From Bacillus marinisedimentorum (GTDB lineage Bacteria > Bacillota > Bacilli > Bacillales > Bacillaceae_O), in NCBI RefSeq assembly GCF_001644195.2, contig NZ_LWBL02000050.1, forward strand, positions 23,328-87,327: a DNA stretch of 64,000 nucleotides, written 5' to 3'. Every line of letters begins with the position of its first letter. Positions within the stretch are counted from its first letter, which is position 1. Of the stretch, positions 8,133-15,746 are shown one piece after another. The notes under the pieces are model-generated. The model was not told where the DNA came from, did no database searches, and saw only the letters and a list, made by a program, of their open reading frames with translations. The position numbers and the translations under genes are program-made.

Positions 8133-9949
8133 TGATGAGACTAAAACGTATACTAGTGATATTCATGGCATTTCTTCTTGTCATACCCGCGTTTCTCGCA
8201 TCTGCGGAGACAAATTCTTCCGAAAAAAAGAATCTCACAGATGAAGGGGCTTACTCGGCGAAACACGAGGTTGTCTATGCGACATTGAATGCCGCCGGGA
8301 AGCAGGAAGAAATGTATGTCGTCAACAATTTCACAATCGAAAAGCCTGGAACAATCATCGACCACGGACCGTATACCGGCATCAAAAATTTAACCGATAT
8401 GACGGATATAAAAAAACAAAATGGACAAATCGAATTTTCAGCTGGCGAAGAAGAGTTTTACTATCAGGGCAACCTGGAAGGCAAGCCATTGCCGTGGGAT
8501 ATCGATATATCCTATAAATTGAATGGAAAGACTATTTCTGCTGAAAAATTGCTGGGCAAAGACGGCCGGCTTGAGATCCAAATCGGCACGGCCGCAAACG
8601 AGGAAGCGGATCAAGCCTTTTTCAACAACTATTTGTTACAGATCACCCTTACATTCGATGCGGCGATTTACAAAAATATCGAAGCACCGGATGGAACCAT
8701 TGCGAATGCAGGGAAGAACAGGCAAGTGACATTTACCGTCATGCCTGAAAAAGAAGGGCACTTCATGATCCGGGCGGATGTTTCCGATTTTGAGATGGAA
8801 GGCATAGAAATTGCCGCGGTTCCGTCGTCCATGTCCATCGACGCCCCGGATACCGGTGCGATGAAAAAAGATATGCATTCGTTATCAGATGCAACAAGCG
8901 AGATCAATAAAGGCGTGAGCGAACTCCAGAAAGGTATCGCAAAGCTGCATGACGGAGCGGCCAGCCTGCAAAATGGGTCACAGCAATATAAAAACGGAAT
9001 CAATGACCTGCAAGACGGCTCGTCCGAACTGGTGCAGGGATCGTCGTCGATTAAGGCATCGCTTGAACAAATGAGCGGGTCTGTCGGAGCCGGTTCAGGT
9101 GACATGAATCTTGATGAACTGAAAAAGCTTGAAGACGGCCTGCGCCAGATAGCTGCCGGATTGAGCGAAACGGAAAAGGGCCTGACGGATCTGAACACGT
9201 CATACAGCCAGGCATATCATGCACTTGATCAGGCGATGGAAGGGATTCCCGCTTATCAAATTTCCGAAGCAGACATCAAGGCGCTGCATGAAAGCGGCGC
9301 CGATCCGAAAGTCATCAACCAACTCACGGAAACGTATCGAGCGGCCCTTACTGCAAAAGGGACTTACGGACAGGTGAAAGAGGGGTTCGCTGCCGTCGGT
9401 CCGGCACTGGACCAGACAACAGGATCACTGAATGAAATGAGCGCCGGCCTCATAACTATGGCAGATAACCTCGGCAGCAGTTTGGATAACATGAACCTGG
9501 CAGATTCGATGAAGCAACTTGAGGAAGGGCTGCAGGCGCTGTCCTCAAATTACGGCGATTTCCATGCCGGCCTGGCTGAATATACCGGCGGAGTCGCCAA
9601 ATTGGCAGAATCATACCAGGATCTCCATAATGGCATCGGCGGCCTGAAAGACGGAGGCGGCAAACTCGAAAATGGTGCGGCTGAACTCCATGAAGGCACA
9701 TCCGAACTCGCGTCTTCCACGAGCGACCTGCCGGAACAGATGCAGCGCGAAATCGATGAGATGATGAATGAGTACGATAAATCGGACTTCGAGCCAGTAT
9801 CATTTGTGTCACCTGAAAATGAAAAAGTGGAGTCCGTCCAATTTGTCATTAAAACGGAAAGCATCAAGAAAGCTGAACAAGATAAAGACGCTCCGGAACA
9901 CGAAGAGGAAAAAAGCTTCTGGGACCGTTTGCTGGACTTGTTCAGGTGA
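8129..9949 (+). CDS. Secreted YhgE/Pip-like coiled-coil protein, exporter partner
   Basis: 606 residues, overlapping the transporter stop by 4 nt (ATGA). An N-terminal signal peptide is evident (VIFMAFLLVIPAFLASAE). Residues about 250-560 consist of repeats of the type GxxELxxGxxxLxDGxxxLxxG, the pattern of YhgE/Pip and phage-infection-protein-like ectodomains, predicted to form a long helical stalk. There is no clear C-terminal membrane helix; the end is charged (SFWDRLLDLFR). Operon position suggests an extracytoplasmic accessory for the MMPL transporter; the role is inferred. Confidence 0.8.
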   Translation: MMMRLKRILVIFMAFLLVIPAFLASAETNSSEKKNLTDEGAYSAKHEVVYATLNAAGKQEEMYVVNNFTIEKPGTIIDHGPYTGIKNLTDMTDIKKQNGQIEFSAGEEEFYYQGNLEGKPLPWDIDISYKLNGKTISAEKLLGKDGRLEIQIGTAANEEADQAFFNNYLLQITLTFDAAIYKNIEAPDGTIANAGKNRQVTFTVMPEKEGHFMIRADVSDFEMEGIEIAAVPSSMSIDAPDTGAMKKDMHSLSDATSEINKGVSELQKGIAKLHDGAASLQNGSQQYKNGINDLQDGSSELVQGSSSIKASLEQMSGSVGAGSGDMNLDELKKLEDGLRQIAAGLSETEKGLTDLNTSYSQAYHALDQAMEGIPAYQISEADIKALHESGADPKVINQLTETYRAALTAKGTYGQVKEGFAAVGPALDQTTGSLNEMSAGLITMADNLGSSLDNMNLADSMKQLEEGLQALSSNYGDFHAGLAEYTGGVAKLAESYQDLHNGIGGLKDGGGKLENGAAELHEGTSELASSTSDLPEQMQREIDEMMNEYDKSDFEPVSFVSPENEKVESVQFVIKTESIKKAEQDKDAPEHEEEKSFWDRLLDLFR

Positions 9950-9951
9950 TA

Positions 9952-9996
9952 GCAGCCTTCTCCCATGGGCAGTGGGGGGAGGCTGTTTTTGTTTTG
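9952..9996 (+). terminator. Terminator of the exporter operon
   Basis: CAGCCTTCTCCC pairs with GGGGGAGGCTG around a short loop, followed by TTTTTGTTTT. Confidence 0.85.
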
Positions 9997-10146
9997 ATTG
10001 ATGCAGGGGAGGGAGACGACCTTAAGGCATAATAGGCAGAAGAGTTTAAGAACACCCTTGTTGAAGCCGCTTAATAAATTTTGGTTTTCTCCAAGGGAAA
10101 TAATGTTAATATTATGATGACTGGTTAAAGTTGTGGGGTGTTAATC

Positions 10147-10293
10147 GTGTTGAAATTTGTTGATGACTTAGCAGGTGCTATCTATGATATTATTACGTTT
10201 GTCATAAGGTCAATTAGTTATTTGCTGGCAGGGATGATTATTGTTGCAGTTCCAGTGTATATGATTGTTTGGATAGTTGAATTATTTCAGTGA
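10147..10293 (+). CDS. Very small membrane protein (48 aa)
   Basis: A GTG start at 10147 after GTGGGGTG; the open frame ends at TGA 10291-10293. The peptide begins MLKFVDDLAGAIYDIITF and has a single hydrophobic stretch from about residue 12 to 45 (SYLLAGMIIVAVPVYMIVWI). I know no family. Codon composition and hydrophobicity suggest a real single-pass peptide, but there is no independent support. Confidence 0.45.
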   Translation: MLKFVDDLAGAIYDIITFVIRSISYLLAGMIIVAVPVYMIVWIVELFQ

Positions 10294-10396
10294 TTTGATT
10301 ATTTTTAAGAGATTTATTTTAACAAACAGAACGGATAGTACGTTAGTTGTTTTTGACTATTTGCTATGTATAATTCACTTGTAAGGAGTGCATCTA

Positions 10397-10594
10397 TTGA
10401 CCGAACTTGCAGAAGCTTTACGTGCAATTGCCATAACGATTTTAGTGATCAGTTCCTCTTTTTATTTTCGCCATTTGGACAAAACCAGGAAACAAAGGAA
10501 ACTGTCAACCTTTGAATTCGTCATGTACGTCACGATTCAAATTGCCTTTATTTTATTTACAGTCAGCTTATTGCTTTACATATTTGTTGTATAG
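10397..10594 (+). CDS. Small two-helix membrane protein (65 aa)
   Basis: TTG start at 10397, 8 nt after AAGGAG; a GTG nine bases earlier overlaps the ribosome site and is less likely. Two predicted helices (about residues 6-25 and 45-64) are separated by a basic loop with HLDKTRKQRK. No family is recognised. It lies 103 bp after the other small membrane gene. Confidence 0.6.
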   Translation: MTELAEALRAIAITILVISSSFYFRHLDKTRKQRKLSTFEFVMYVTIQIAFILFTVSLLLYIFVV

Positions 10595-10756
10595 TGATTC
10601 AGCCGGGGGTTACAGTTTGTCTATGTTAAAGTTTGTTGTTGGAAAACCGCCAAACAGAGCAAGTACAAAGAAATGGAAACCATCTCAGATTATCTTGTTT
10701 AACAATATAAACATTGTTCTTTATTCATCTGGCGAAGTAGGGTTGTAGCATTAGTA

Positions 10757-11045
10757 GGGCAATTTAAACTGGGGTGTTGATTTCCGCTTCAGGGGCTCGC
10801 TTTCACCCAAGGGCACAAGTGCGACATCTGTTCCTGCTTCCCTTCGGTTGCACTCACAGTGTCTTCTTTGCCGCGGGGCGGCGGTGAGCCTCCTCATCGC
10901 TATCGCTCTAGCGGGGTCTCACCTGTCCCGCTGCTCCCGCCTGCGGGGGTAGCGAACAGGGAAGACCCCGCAGGCGCGAATAGTGCCGAGAAGCTCCCGG
11001 TCGCCCCGCGGAAAGCGAATGCCTGCAGCGGAAAGGAACGGGCTA
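10757..11045 (+). repeat. MITE-like intergenic element, copy 1
   Basis: The left end AGGGCAATTTAAAC...TGTTGATTT matches the terminal repeat of the copy at 58488-58673. The body holds the characteristic GCGGGG, GGTGAGCC, GGGGTCTCACCTGTCCCGC and CGCGGAAAGCGAATGCCTGC segments. The right terminal repeat is degraded (AGCGGAAAGGAACGGGC). The surrounding 10595-11186 contains no convincing gene. Confidence 0.7.
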
Positions 11046-11186
11046 TCTCCAGAATAACCTGCTATCATTTTTGCAGTTTTTCAAAGATGGGTTAGTTTGA
11101 TAAGCCAAACATTTAAATTCGGATTTATGTGACTTATACTTTGCTGATGAATAACAACATTGAACGTTAACACAGCCCAGAATAAA

Positions 11187-11238
11187 ATAAAAACCCGAAC
11201 AGGAGGCCTATATTCCATAGGCTCTATCTATTCGGGTT
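11187..11238 (-). terminator. Terminator of the selenoprotein-candidate operon
   Basis: Read on the minus strand: ACCCGAAT...GCCTAT pairs with ATAGGC...TTCGGGT and is followed by TTTTATTTT. It lies 21 bp beyond the stop of the gene at 11259. Confidence 0.8.
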
Positions 11239-11258
11239 CATTCATTTCAATTCATGGA

Positions 11259-11918
11259 TTATTGGAGAATTTCCTGGATCTTGCCAAGGATCAGCTGCTC
11301 AGGAGCTGCGCCTTCCTGTTCGGCTTTCCCGTCGTTGATGACGGTTTTCGGTACGCCCATGACGTTATGCTTTTGAGACAATTCCTGGAATTCCATTGCC
11401 TCAATCATTTCGCCGCGGATACGAGGGTTGACCATTGCCATGTGGTGAGCCACGCGAACTGCGCGGGGACAATGAGGTCAGGTGGGTGTTACGAATACGG
11501 AAAGTGTAACATCCTGATCGATCGCTTTAAGTGCCTCGATCGTTGCCGGCTCCAATCCGATTTTGTCATTGGCGATATCGATGATGTCCTCGATCAATGT
11601 CGTGAACTCGTAGCCTGATGGAATGCCGTAGAAACGCACGCCTGTATCAGTGCCGTCTTCCTTCACGAATACGATCGCAGGATACTTGTCGACACCAAGG
11701 CGGCTCACTTCATCCGCATTTTCATCCTTATCCAAATACTGAATGTCGATCTGATCGGATAATGAAGTCAATTCTTCAAGAATTTCTTTCGTCTCGCCGC
11801 ACATTTCGCAGTTGTCGGTTGTGCTGAAATAACGGATATGCGCAGTGCCAGTCATCTGGCTGAACATATCTCTGATCGTCTGCTTGTCTTCCTCAGCAAT
11901 CTTTGCCACAGTACTCAT
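11259..11918 (-). CDS. Two-domain glutaredoxin-like protein with in-frame UGA (probable selenocysteine)
   Basis: 219 residues if the UGA at 11478-11480 is decoded. ATG 11918 directly follows AAGGAG; GTG 11909 has better spacing. The N-terminal thioredoxin fold carries CEMC near residues 38-41. The second fold reads SVFVTPT-UGA-PHCPRAVRVAHH, so the UGA (residue 147) falls exactly on the first Cys of the expected C-P-x-C site. The same frame then stays open to the end with the conserved MGVPKTVIN cis-Pro block. Length and domains fit bacterial protein-disulfide-oxidoreductase-like proteins. A hairpin begins at the UGA. The alternative is a Cys-to-stop mutation or a sequencing error, which would leave two fragments. 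Confidence 0.8.
11429..11480 (-). promoter_or_regulatory. Candidate bacterial SECIS hairpin at the in-frame UGA
   Basis: On the minus strand the UGA opens a stem: UGAC-(CU)-CAUUG pairs with CAAUG-GUCA, with a 2-nt bulge. Inside, CGCG-CAGUU-CGCG forms an upper hairpin whose loop G and U lie 19-20 nt after the UGA. In Escherichia coli fdhF the loop GU lies at about 20-21 nt. Folded by eye only. Confidence 0.55.
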
Positions 11919-11935
11919 CTCCTTTTAAAAAAGTA

Positions 11936-11961
11936 TGTACCCTTAGAGTTTTCCCTTAAGG
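11936..11961 (-). promoter_or_regulatory. Imperfect CsoR/CstR-type palindrome between the NifX-like and glutaredoxin-like genes
   Basis: The 44 bp gap contains TACCCTTAGAG and CCCTTAAGG, degenerate versions of the better site at 12363-12378. On the RNA, CCTTA and TAAGG could form a weak stem followed by U-rich sequence. Function is uncertain. Confidence 0.3.
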
Positions 11962-11962
11962 C

Positions 11963-12334
11963 TCAGGAATTAAACGGCTCTTGCTGCAGCAGCCGGCCGA
12001 CAGCTTCCCGTGCGGAGCCATCCGCTCCTGTCATAACCTTCATGTCTGTTTCGTTCATCACCTTATGCAGCCCTCTGCCTGCATGATGGACAAAAACGAC
12101 ATCGACATTTTGCTCTAAAAGAAAATCTTTGATAGTGTCCTGGTGATTTGCAGGATGGTGATGATGGCCGCCTTCATGATGGCCATGCTCGCCGTGCATC
12201 GCGGCAAACGGTGCATCAATTTCGTTCCAACGAGCGACCTCTCCATTCTCCACATCAACAAGCGCCAGGGTTGCGGTCCGTCCGAAATGGGCATTCACCA
12301 TTCCGTCAGGCGTTACTGCTACAGCGATTCTCAT
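11963..12334 (-). CDS. NifX/NafY-type (dinitrogenase FeMo-cofactor biosynthesis) family protein, His-rich
   Basis: 123 residues, single domain. It opens MRIAVAVTPDGMVNAHFGR, the usual start of the NifX/NafY fold, and has the family segment VDVVFVHHAGRGLHKVM. A loop at about residues 47-63 is strongly His-rich (GEHGHHEGGHHHHP), suggesting metal binding. No nitrogenase genes are visible, so a nitrogen-fixation role is not implied; such proteins are often orphan metal-cluster binders. It is the first gene of a pair with the putative selenoprotein, 44 bp downstream. Confidence 0.88.
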   Translation of the reverse strand: MRIAVAVTPDGMVNAHFGRTATLALVDVENGEVARWNEIDAPFAAMHGEHGHHEGGHHHHPANHQDTIKDFLLEQNVDVVFVHHAGRGLHKVMNETDMKVMTGADGSAREAVGRLLQQEPFNS

Positions 12335-12362
12335 GCCAACACCTCTTTAGTCAGTAGGTTAA

Positions 12363-12378
12363 TAACCCTTAGGGGTAT
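12363..12378. promoter_or_regulatory. Candidate CsoR/CstR-family operator
   Basis: TAACCCTTAGGGGTAT, a near-perfect palindrome centred on the TTA, 28 bp upstream of the NifX-type start. It resembles the G/C-tract operators with A/T flanks bound by CsoR-family repressors, including persulfide-sensing CstR. No such regulator is encoded in the window. Confidence 0.45.
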
Positions 12379-12553
12379 ATTACGTCTTCAATTGTAACGT
12401 TAAATGGCAGATAGTTCAAATGAAATTTGCAGATTGATGCCAGGCACCGCTTCCTGGCGGAAATAACAATTCATCTATACGATTAATGCTGAAACATCTT
12501 AAAAAACAAATTCGAATAGGATAGGTATCAAGACAGTATGGAAGGGGAATCAC

Positions 12554-13399
12554 ATGATACAAATATCAGGGATGCCTCCGCAGCAAATGGAATCGTGGGA
12601 TGCAGGAAGTGTGGAAAAAAAGATCATCCAGCAAATGCTTGATGCTCCTGTCCTTTATTCCTATCGCACCAGAAGTGAACTTTTATTTGAAATCAACGTC
12701 CGAAAAAATATCATAGAAAGCGCGGAAAAGATGAATGAACAAAAGATTGAATTTACAACCTTTAAAGGCGCTCGCTGCAATCCTGAATACTGGCACCTGA
12801 CGGAACAAGGGGGGTTCCTTTTAAAGCCGGGGATACGTCCATCAGCAGCTATTATGGATATTTATGTGAATAGTCCTTTGTACGGTTTTGAATGTGCGAC
12901 AGCTTCCGTAATCATCCTTTACCATGCAGCGATAAAAAGCATTGGTAAGCGTGTATTTGATGTCATGTTCCAGGACCTTTATTTATACAGCTGGCATACC
13001 GATTCCGATTTGGGGCTGCACACCTTTTATGCGAATCATTTGATCCCTGGCGATGTTGTTTACTTCAAAAATCCGGAATTTAATCCCGGGACTCCATGGT
13101 ATAGAGGAGAGAATGCTGTCGCGTTGACGGGCGGCAAATTTTTTGGCCATGGGTTCGGCATAAGGGACGATGAAAAAATGATTCAAAAATTGAACAAACA
13201 TCGCAAACAGGGGAGCACGCAATCAGCTTATTTAACGAATTTAGTCACAAGGCCATCTTTTAATCGGTTAGCTGAACTTTCAGCAGCCCAAAATGGCCGT
13301 ACAGTTCGTCGAGTGCCCTACACTGTCATACACCATAATAAATGCTCGATAGCCTTCATTCAGTATTTGACTTATTACAAGAAAATGATTACCGGATAA
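12554..13399 (+). CDS. tgl: Protein-glutamine gamma-glutamyltransferase (spore coat transglutaminase)
   Basis: 281 residues, somewhat longer than the 245 of B. subtilis Tgl, mostly at the C-terminus. The catalytic Cys is C114 in GFECATASVIILYHAA. Other family blocks are present: LYSWHTDSDLG, PGDVVYFKNPEFNPGTPWYRGEN and KFFGHGFGI. Tgl forms epsilon-(gamma-glutamyl)lysine cross-links between spore coat proteins such as GerQ during sporulation. GGAAGGGG precedes the ATG. Presence of this gene supports a spore-forming organism. Confidence 0.95.
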   Translation: MIQISGMPPQQMESWDAGSVEKKIIQQMLDAPVLYSYRTRSELLFEINVRKNIIESAEKMNEQKIEFTTFKGARCNPEYWHLTEQGGFLLKPGIRPSAAIMDIYVNSPLYGFECATASVIILYHAAIKSIGKRVFDVMFQDLYLYSWHTDSDLGLHTFYANHLIPGDVVYFKNPEFNPGTPWYRGENAVALTGGKFFGHGFGIRDDEKMIQKLNKHRKQGSTQSAYLTNLVTRPSFNRLAELSAAQNGRTVRRVPYTVIHHNKCSIAFIQYLTYYKKMITG

Positions 13400-13512
13400 C
13401 CGGGCAGTACCAGTCCATGACATTAACCCATTTATGATGTTGACGGGCTCAACTTTCTTTTAGGTGAGTATGATATAGTGACAAATAACTATCGGGAAGG
13501 AAGGGTTAAAAC

Positions 13513-13713
13513 GTGGATAATGTAAATGCAATGCCATATATGGGAGCAAACGTAAATGCAGCACCTGTAATGGGCGCCAATGTTCCTCCTATGCCAAGTT
13601 ATGTTTCTCCAGGTTATAGATACTGTCCTCCGGCAAGGGGATCCAACACATTCGTGTTGATTGTCGTGTTGTTTATCCTATTGATCATTGTAGGTGCTTG
13701 CGGTTTTTATTAA
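13513..13713 (+). CDS. YjcZ-like small sporulation membrane peptide
   Basis: 66 residues from a GTG start after GGAAGG. A repetitive N-terminus (MGANVNAAPVMGANVPPMP) is followed by one membrane helix, FVLIVVLFILLIIVGACGFY. That helix is the hallmark of YjcZ-type sporulation peptides of Bacillus. Family members are expressed in sporulating cells; their function is not established. The location directly after tgl fits a sporulation-time cluster. Confidence 0.8.
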   Translation: MDNVNAMPYMGANVNAAPVMGANVPPMPSYVSPGYRYCPPARGSNTFVLIVVLFILLIIVGACGFY

Positions 13714-13724
13714 ACCATGAAGTT

Positions 13725-13780
13725 GGTGCCTGGTCCCGGCGCAATTAAAACGCGCTGGATCAGGCACCGTTTCTTTTTTC
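13725..13780. repeat. GGTGCCTG palindromic repeat, copy 1 (degenerate), probable terminator
   Basis: GGTGCCTGGTCCCGGCGC pairs with GCGCTGGATCAGGCACC, followed by TTTCTTTTTT. It lies between convergent genes and could end both. Confidence 0.75.
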
Positions 13781-14837
13781 AATCTCCATATGAGATCAGC
13801 AGTTTATGCTGTGAAGCCGTAAGCAAGTCCCGGTATGTCCGATTCAGGACGTTATCCTCGAAAAGAACGTCAATGCCCATATACCGGAAAAGATTCTGTG
13901 CGCCTTCTACCGCATGCCGGGCCGCTTCTTTGCTGTGCACGCTGATGTCGATCATCTCTTCATCAGACAGCGCGTTTCCGGCGAGATGGCTCTGCCAGGA
14001 TGTTTCAATCGCCTTATGGAAGGCGGCAGCGGATTGATCGAATGGAGCCGTCAATTGCTCAATTTTACGAATGACAAACGAGTACCGCTCCTGATCCCAA
14101 ATTTGTAATTTGCGCTCCGCATGGGCCTGGGCCTCTTCGAAAAAATGCCTGGCAATCCCGATTGTGGTCGCGGCGATATTCGCTTCGGCAAACGGCACGA
14201 ATGGATAGTGATAGACCGGATTGTCATAATGGAAGTGAGGCTTGAACACATCAAACGTTCTCTCTTCCGGAACGAAGGCATCTTTCACATGAATCGTATG
14301 GCTGTTCGTCGCTTTCAGCCCGAATGCATTCCAGTCCTTTTCGATTTCCACCTGGCCTGGCCGCAAAATGAACGCCCGCACCGCTCCGTCTTCAACTCCG
14401 TCCACTTCAACGCGGCAGTTCGCTGTGAAGGTGGTCGCATGCAGCGAGCCGCTGCAAAACGGCCAGCTTCCGGTAACGCGCCAGCCCGCATCCACTTTGT
14501 TCGCAACCCCGTTCGGACGGTCACTGCCGGCTATGTATGCATCGCGCCGGGAAAAAACGTCAGGTGCAAAAGCAGGAGAAATCGTCGTCGCGAAAAAACC
14601 GGCCCCTGAACCGATCTGCACGAGCCAGCCAAAGCTGCCGTCGATCCAGGCGGCTTCTTCAAACAGCTTAACCGCCATCGGAAACGGCATCATCCTGCCG
14701 TTCAGCTCAGCGGGAAGGAATAACTTGAAAAGGCCCCGATCATAGATGATATCAAGCACATCCGGAGGCAGTTCACCGGCCTTTTCCATCTTCCGGGAAT
14801 GTCCGCGAATCATGTCAATCGTATATGCATCAAACAT
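13779..14837 (-). CDS. Acyl-CoA dehydrogenase-like flavoprotein under a TPP riboswitch
   Basis: 352 residues, with the fold of acyl-CoA dehydrogenases and of flavin monooxygenases of the HsaA/DszC kind. The N-terminal helical part includes LPPDVLDIIYDRGLFKLFLP. The middle flavin-binding region has VTGSWPFCSGSLHATTF, where ACADs have their G-x-K-x-x-I segment. The C-terminal helical bundle includes SHTIHVKDAFVPEERTF and a four-helix region. The usual ACAD catalytic Glu is not evident, so an oxygenase-type reaction is possible. A TPP riboswitch and terminator lie immediately upstream on the same strand, placing it in thiamine metabolism. The substrate is unknown. Confidence 0.8.
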   Translation of the reverse strand: MFDAYTIDMIRGHSRKMEKAGELPPDVLDIIYDRGLFKLFLPAELNGRMMPFPMAVKLFEEAAWIDGSFGWLVQIGSGAGFFATTISPAFAPDVFSRRDAYIAGSDRPNGVANKVDAGWRVTGSWPFCSGSLHATTFTANCRVEVDGVEDGAVRAFILRPGQVEIEKDWNAFGLKATNSHTIHVKDAFVPEERTFDVFKPHFHYDNPVYHYPFVPFAEANIAATTIGIARHFFEEAQAHAERKLQIWDQERYSFVIRKIEQLTAPFDQSAAAFHKAIETSWQSHLAGNALSDEEMIDISVHSKEAARHAVEGAQNLFRYMGIDVLFEDNVLNRTYRDLLTASQHKLLISYGD

Positions 14838-14863
14838 CCTGCTTCATCCCTTCCTCTAAACTA

Positions 14864-14895
14864 AAAGCACTCCCTGACAAGAAGGGAGCGCCTAA
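14864..14895 (-). terminator. Riboswitch expression-platform terminator
   Basis: On the minus strand GCGCTCCCT-loop-AGGGAGTGC is followed by TTTT, directly after the TPP aptamer and before the flavoprotein gene. It fits transcriptional attenuation by bound TPP. Confidence 0.85.
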
Positions 14896-14907
14896 TTCAT
14901 TAAGAAA

Positions 14908-15010
14908 CAAGTTTCACTCCCTGCGCCGGCATTATCCGGCTCAGGTCAGCGGGTCAATATCTTTGCGGAATATTCTCAAGCCGGCCGATTCCAGCTCCCC
15001 GTTGAATCTA
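14908..15010 (-). ncRNA. TPP (THI-element) riboswitch
   Basis: On the minus strand the conserved TPP aptamer elements occur in order: GGGGAGC, then GGCTTGAGA (CUGAGA box with one extra base), TTGACCCGC, GACCTGAGCCGGATAATGCC and GGCGCAGGGA. An intrinsic terminator follows within 20 nt. The only gene downstream on that strand is the ACAD-like flavoprotein. Confidence 0.93.
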
Positions 15011-15053
15011 TGAAATTCTTACTTTATTATACCGGACATCTTCTCGGTGTCTA

Positions 15054-15746
15054 TCAAGTCGCATGCCTTTCATCTTCATAGGTTCTGATGTAAAATCCGC
15101 CAAGCCTGGTCCATTCAGCGTAAAAGACATCCTCAGCCCTTCGGATGTCATGTTCACCCAGCTGCTCATCAAGCCAGCTTTTGTCTTTGCCTATGACCTT
15201 CAGGCTCTTTTCATGGACCATGCCTTCATCAATGAGCAAAATGGAAGGTTCCTGAGGCGCCGTGTCAACCCCTAAATCCTTTGCCGTAACAGGTGACTGA
15301 TCCGCATACTTCATCACACTCAGCTGCCCGCTCACTTCGAGAAACGCATACTTCACGTCACTGACAGAAAAGACCCCCTGCATGCGAAGCATCGTCCGGA
15401 CCTGCTCCATTTCAAGCTTCGCCTTCTTCATCTCCTTAATGTCTATTTCCCCATTTTCAATAATGATGGCCGTTTTTCCTTTCAGCGGCTTACGGATCTT
15501 TTCAAACTTCTGCGGCAGCTTTTCAACGGTATAAATTAAAACGGCCCATAACGCGGCGGCATATATGACATGATAGATTTTTGTCTTTGTATCGTATATC
15601 CCCTCTTCAATAATCCCTCCGAGAATGAGTGCATACACAAAATCAAATGGTGTGACCTGGGCCATTTCCTTCTTTCCAAGAAGGCGGGTGATCAGGATGA
15701 GTGCGATCAGGCCGATGACCAGTTTCAAGGTAATGGTTGTAAACAA
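15054..15746 (-). CDS. DUF421 (YetF-type) membrane protein
   Basis: 230 residues from a TTG start 9 nt after AGGAGG. The N-terminus holds membrane helices (LKLVIGLIALILITRLLG, then YHVIYAAALWAVLIYTVE) and the family signature GKKEMAQVTPFDFV. The cytoplasmic part carries GKTAIIIENGEID and the pattern LRMQGVFSVSDVKYAFLEVSG typical of DUF421/YetF proteins. Some members are sporulation proteins of unknown role. The TPP riboswitch for the next gene starts about 45 bp beyond its stop. Confidence 0.92.
   Translation of the reverse strand: MFTTITLKLVIGLIALILITRLLGKKEMAQVTPFDFVYALILGGIIEEGIYDTKTKIYHVIYAAALWAVLIYTVEKLPQKFEKIRKPLKGKTAIIIENGEIDIKEMKKAKLEMEQVRTMLRMQGVFSVSDVKYAFLEVSGQLSVMKYADQSPVTAKDLGVDTAPQEPSILLIDEGMVHEKSLKVIGKDKSWLDEQLGEHDIRRAEDVFYAEWTRLGGFYIRTYEDERHAT

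Noticed and set aside
10859..11095. Open frame inside the MITE-like element
   Set aside because: It lies wholly within repeat sequence with low-complexity, repeat-derived translation and no ribosome site.
11259..11918. Frameshifted pseudogene explanation for the glutaredoxin-like gene
   Set aside because: The two parts are in the same frame and only one stop separates them, precisely at the active-site Cys. A nonsense mutation or base error remains possible, but not a frameshift.
12400..12553. Sporulation sigma-factor promoter for tgl
   Set aside because: No box pair fits sigma-E or sigma-K consensus well enough to annotate, although sporulation control is expected for this gene.
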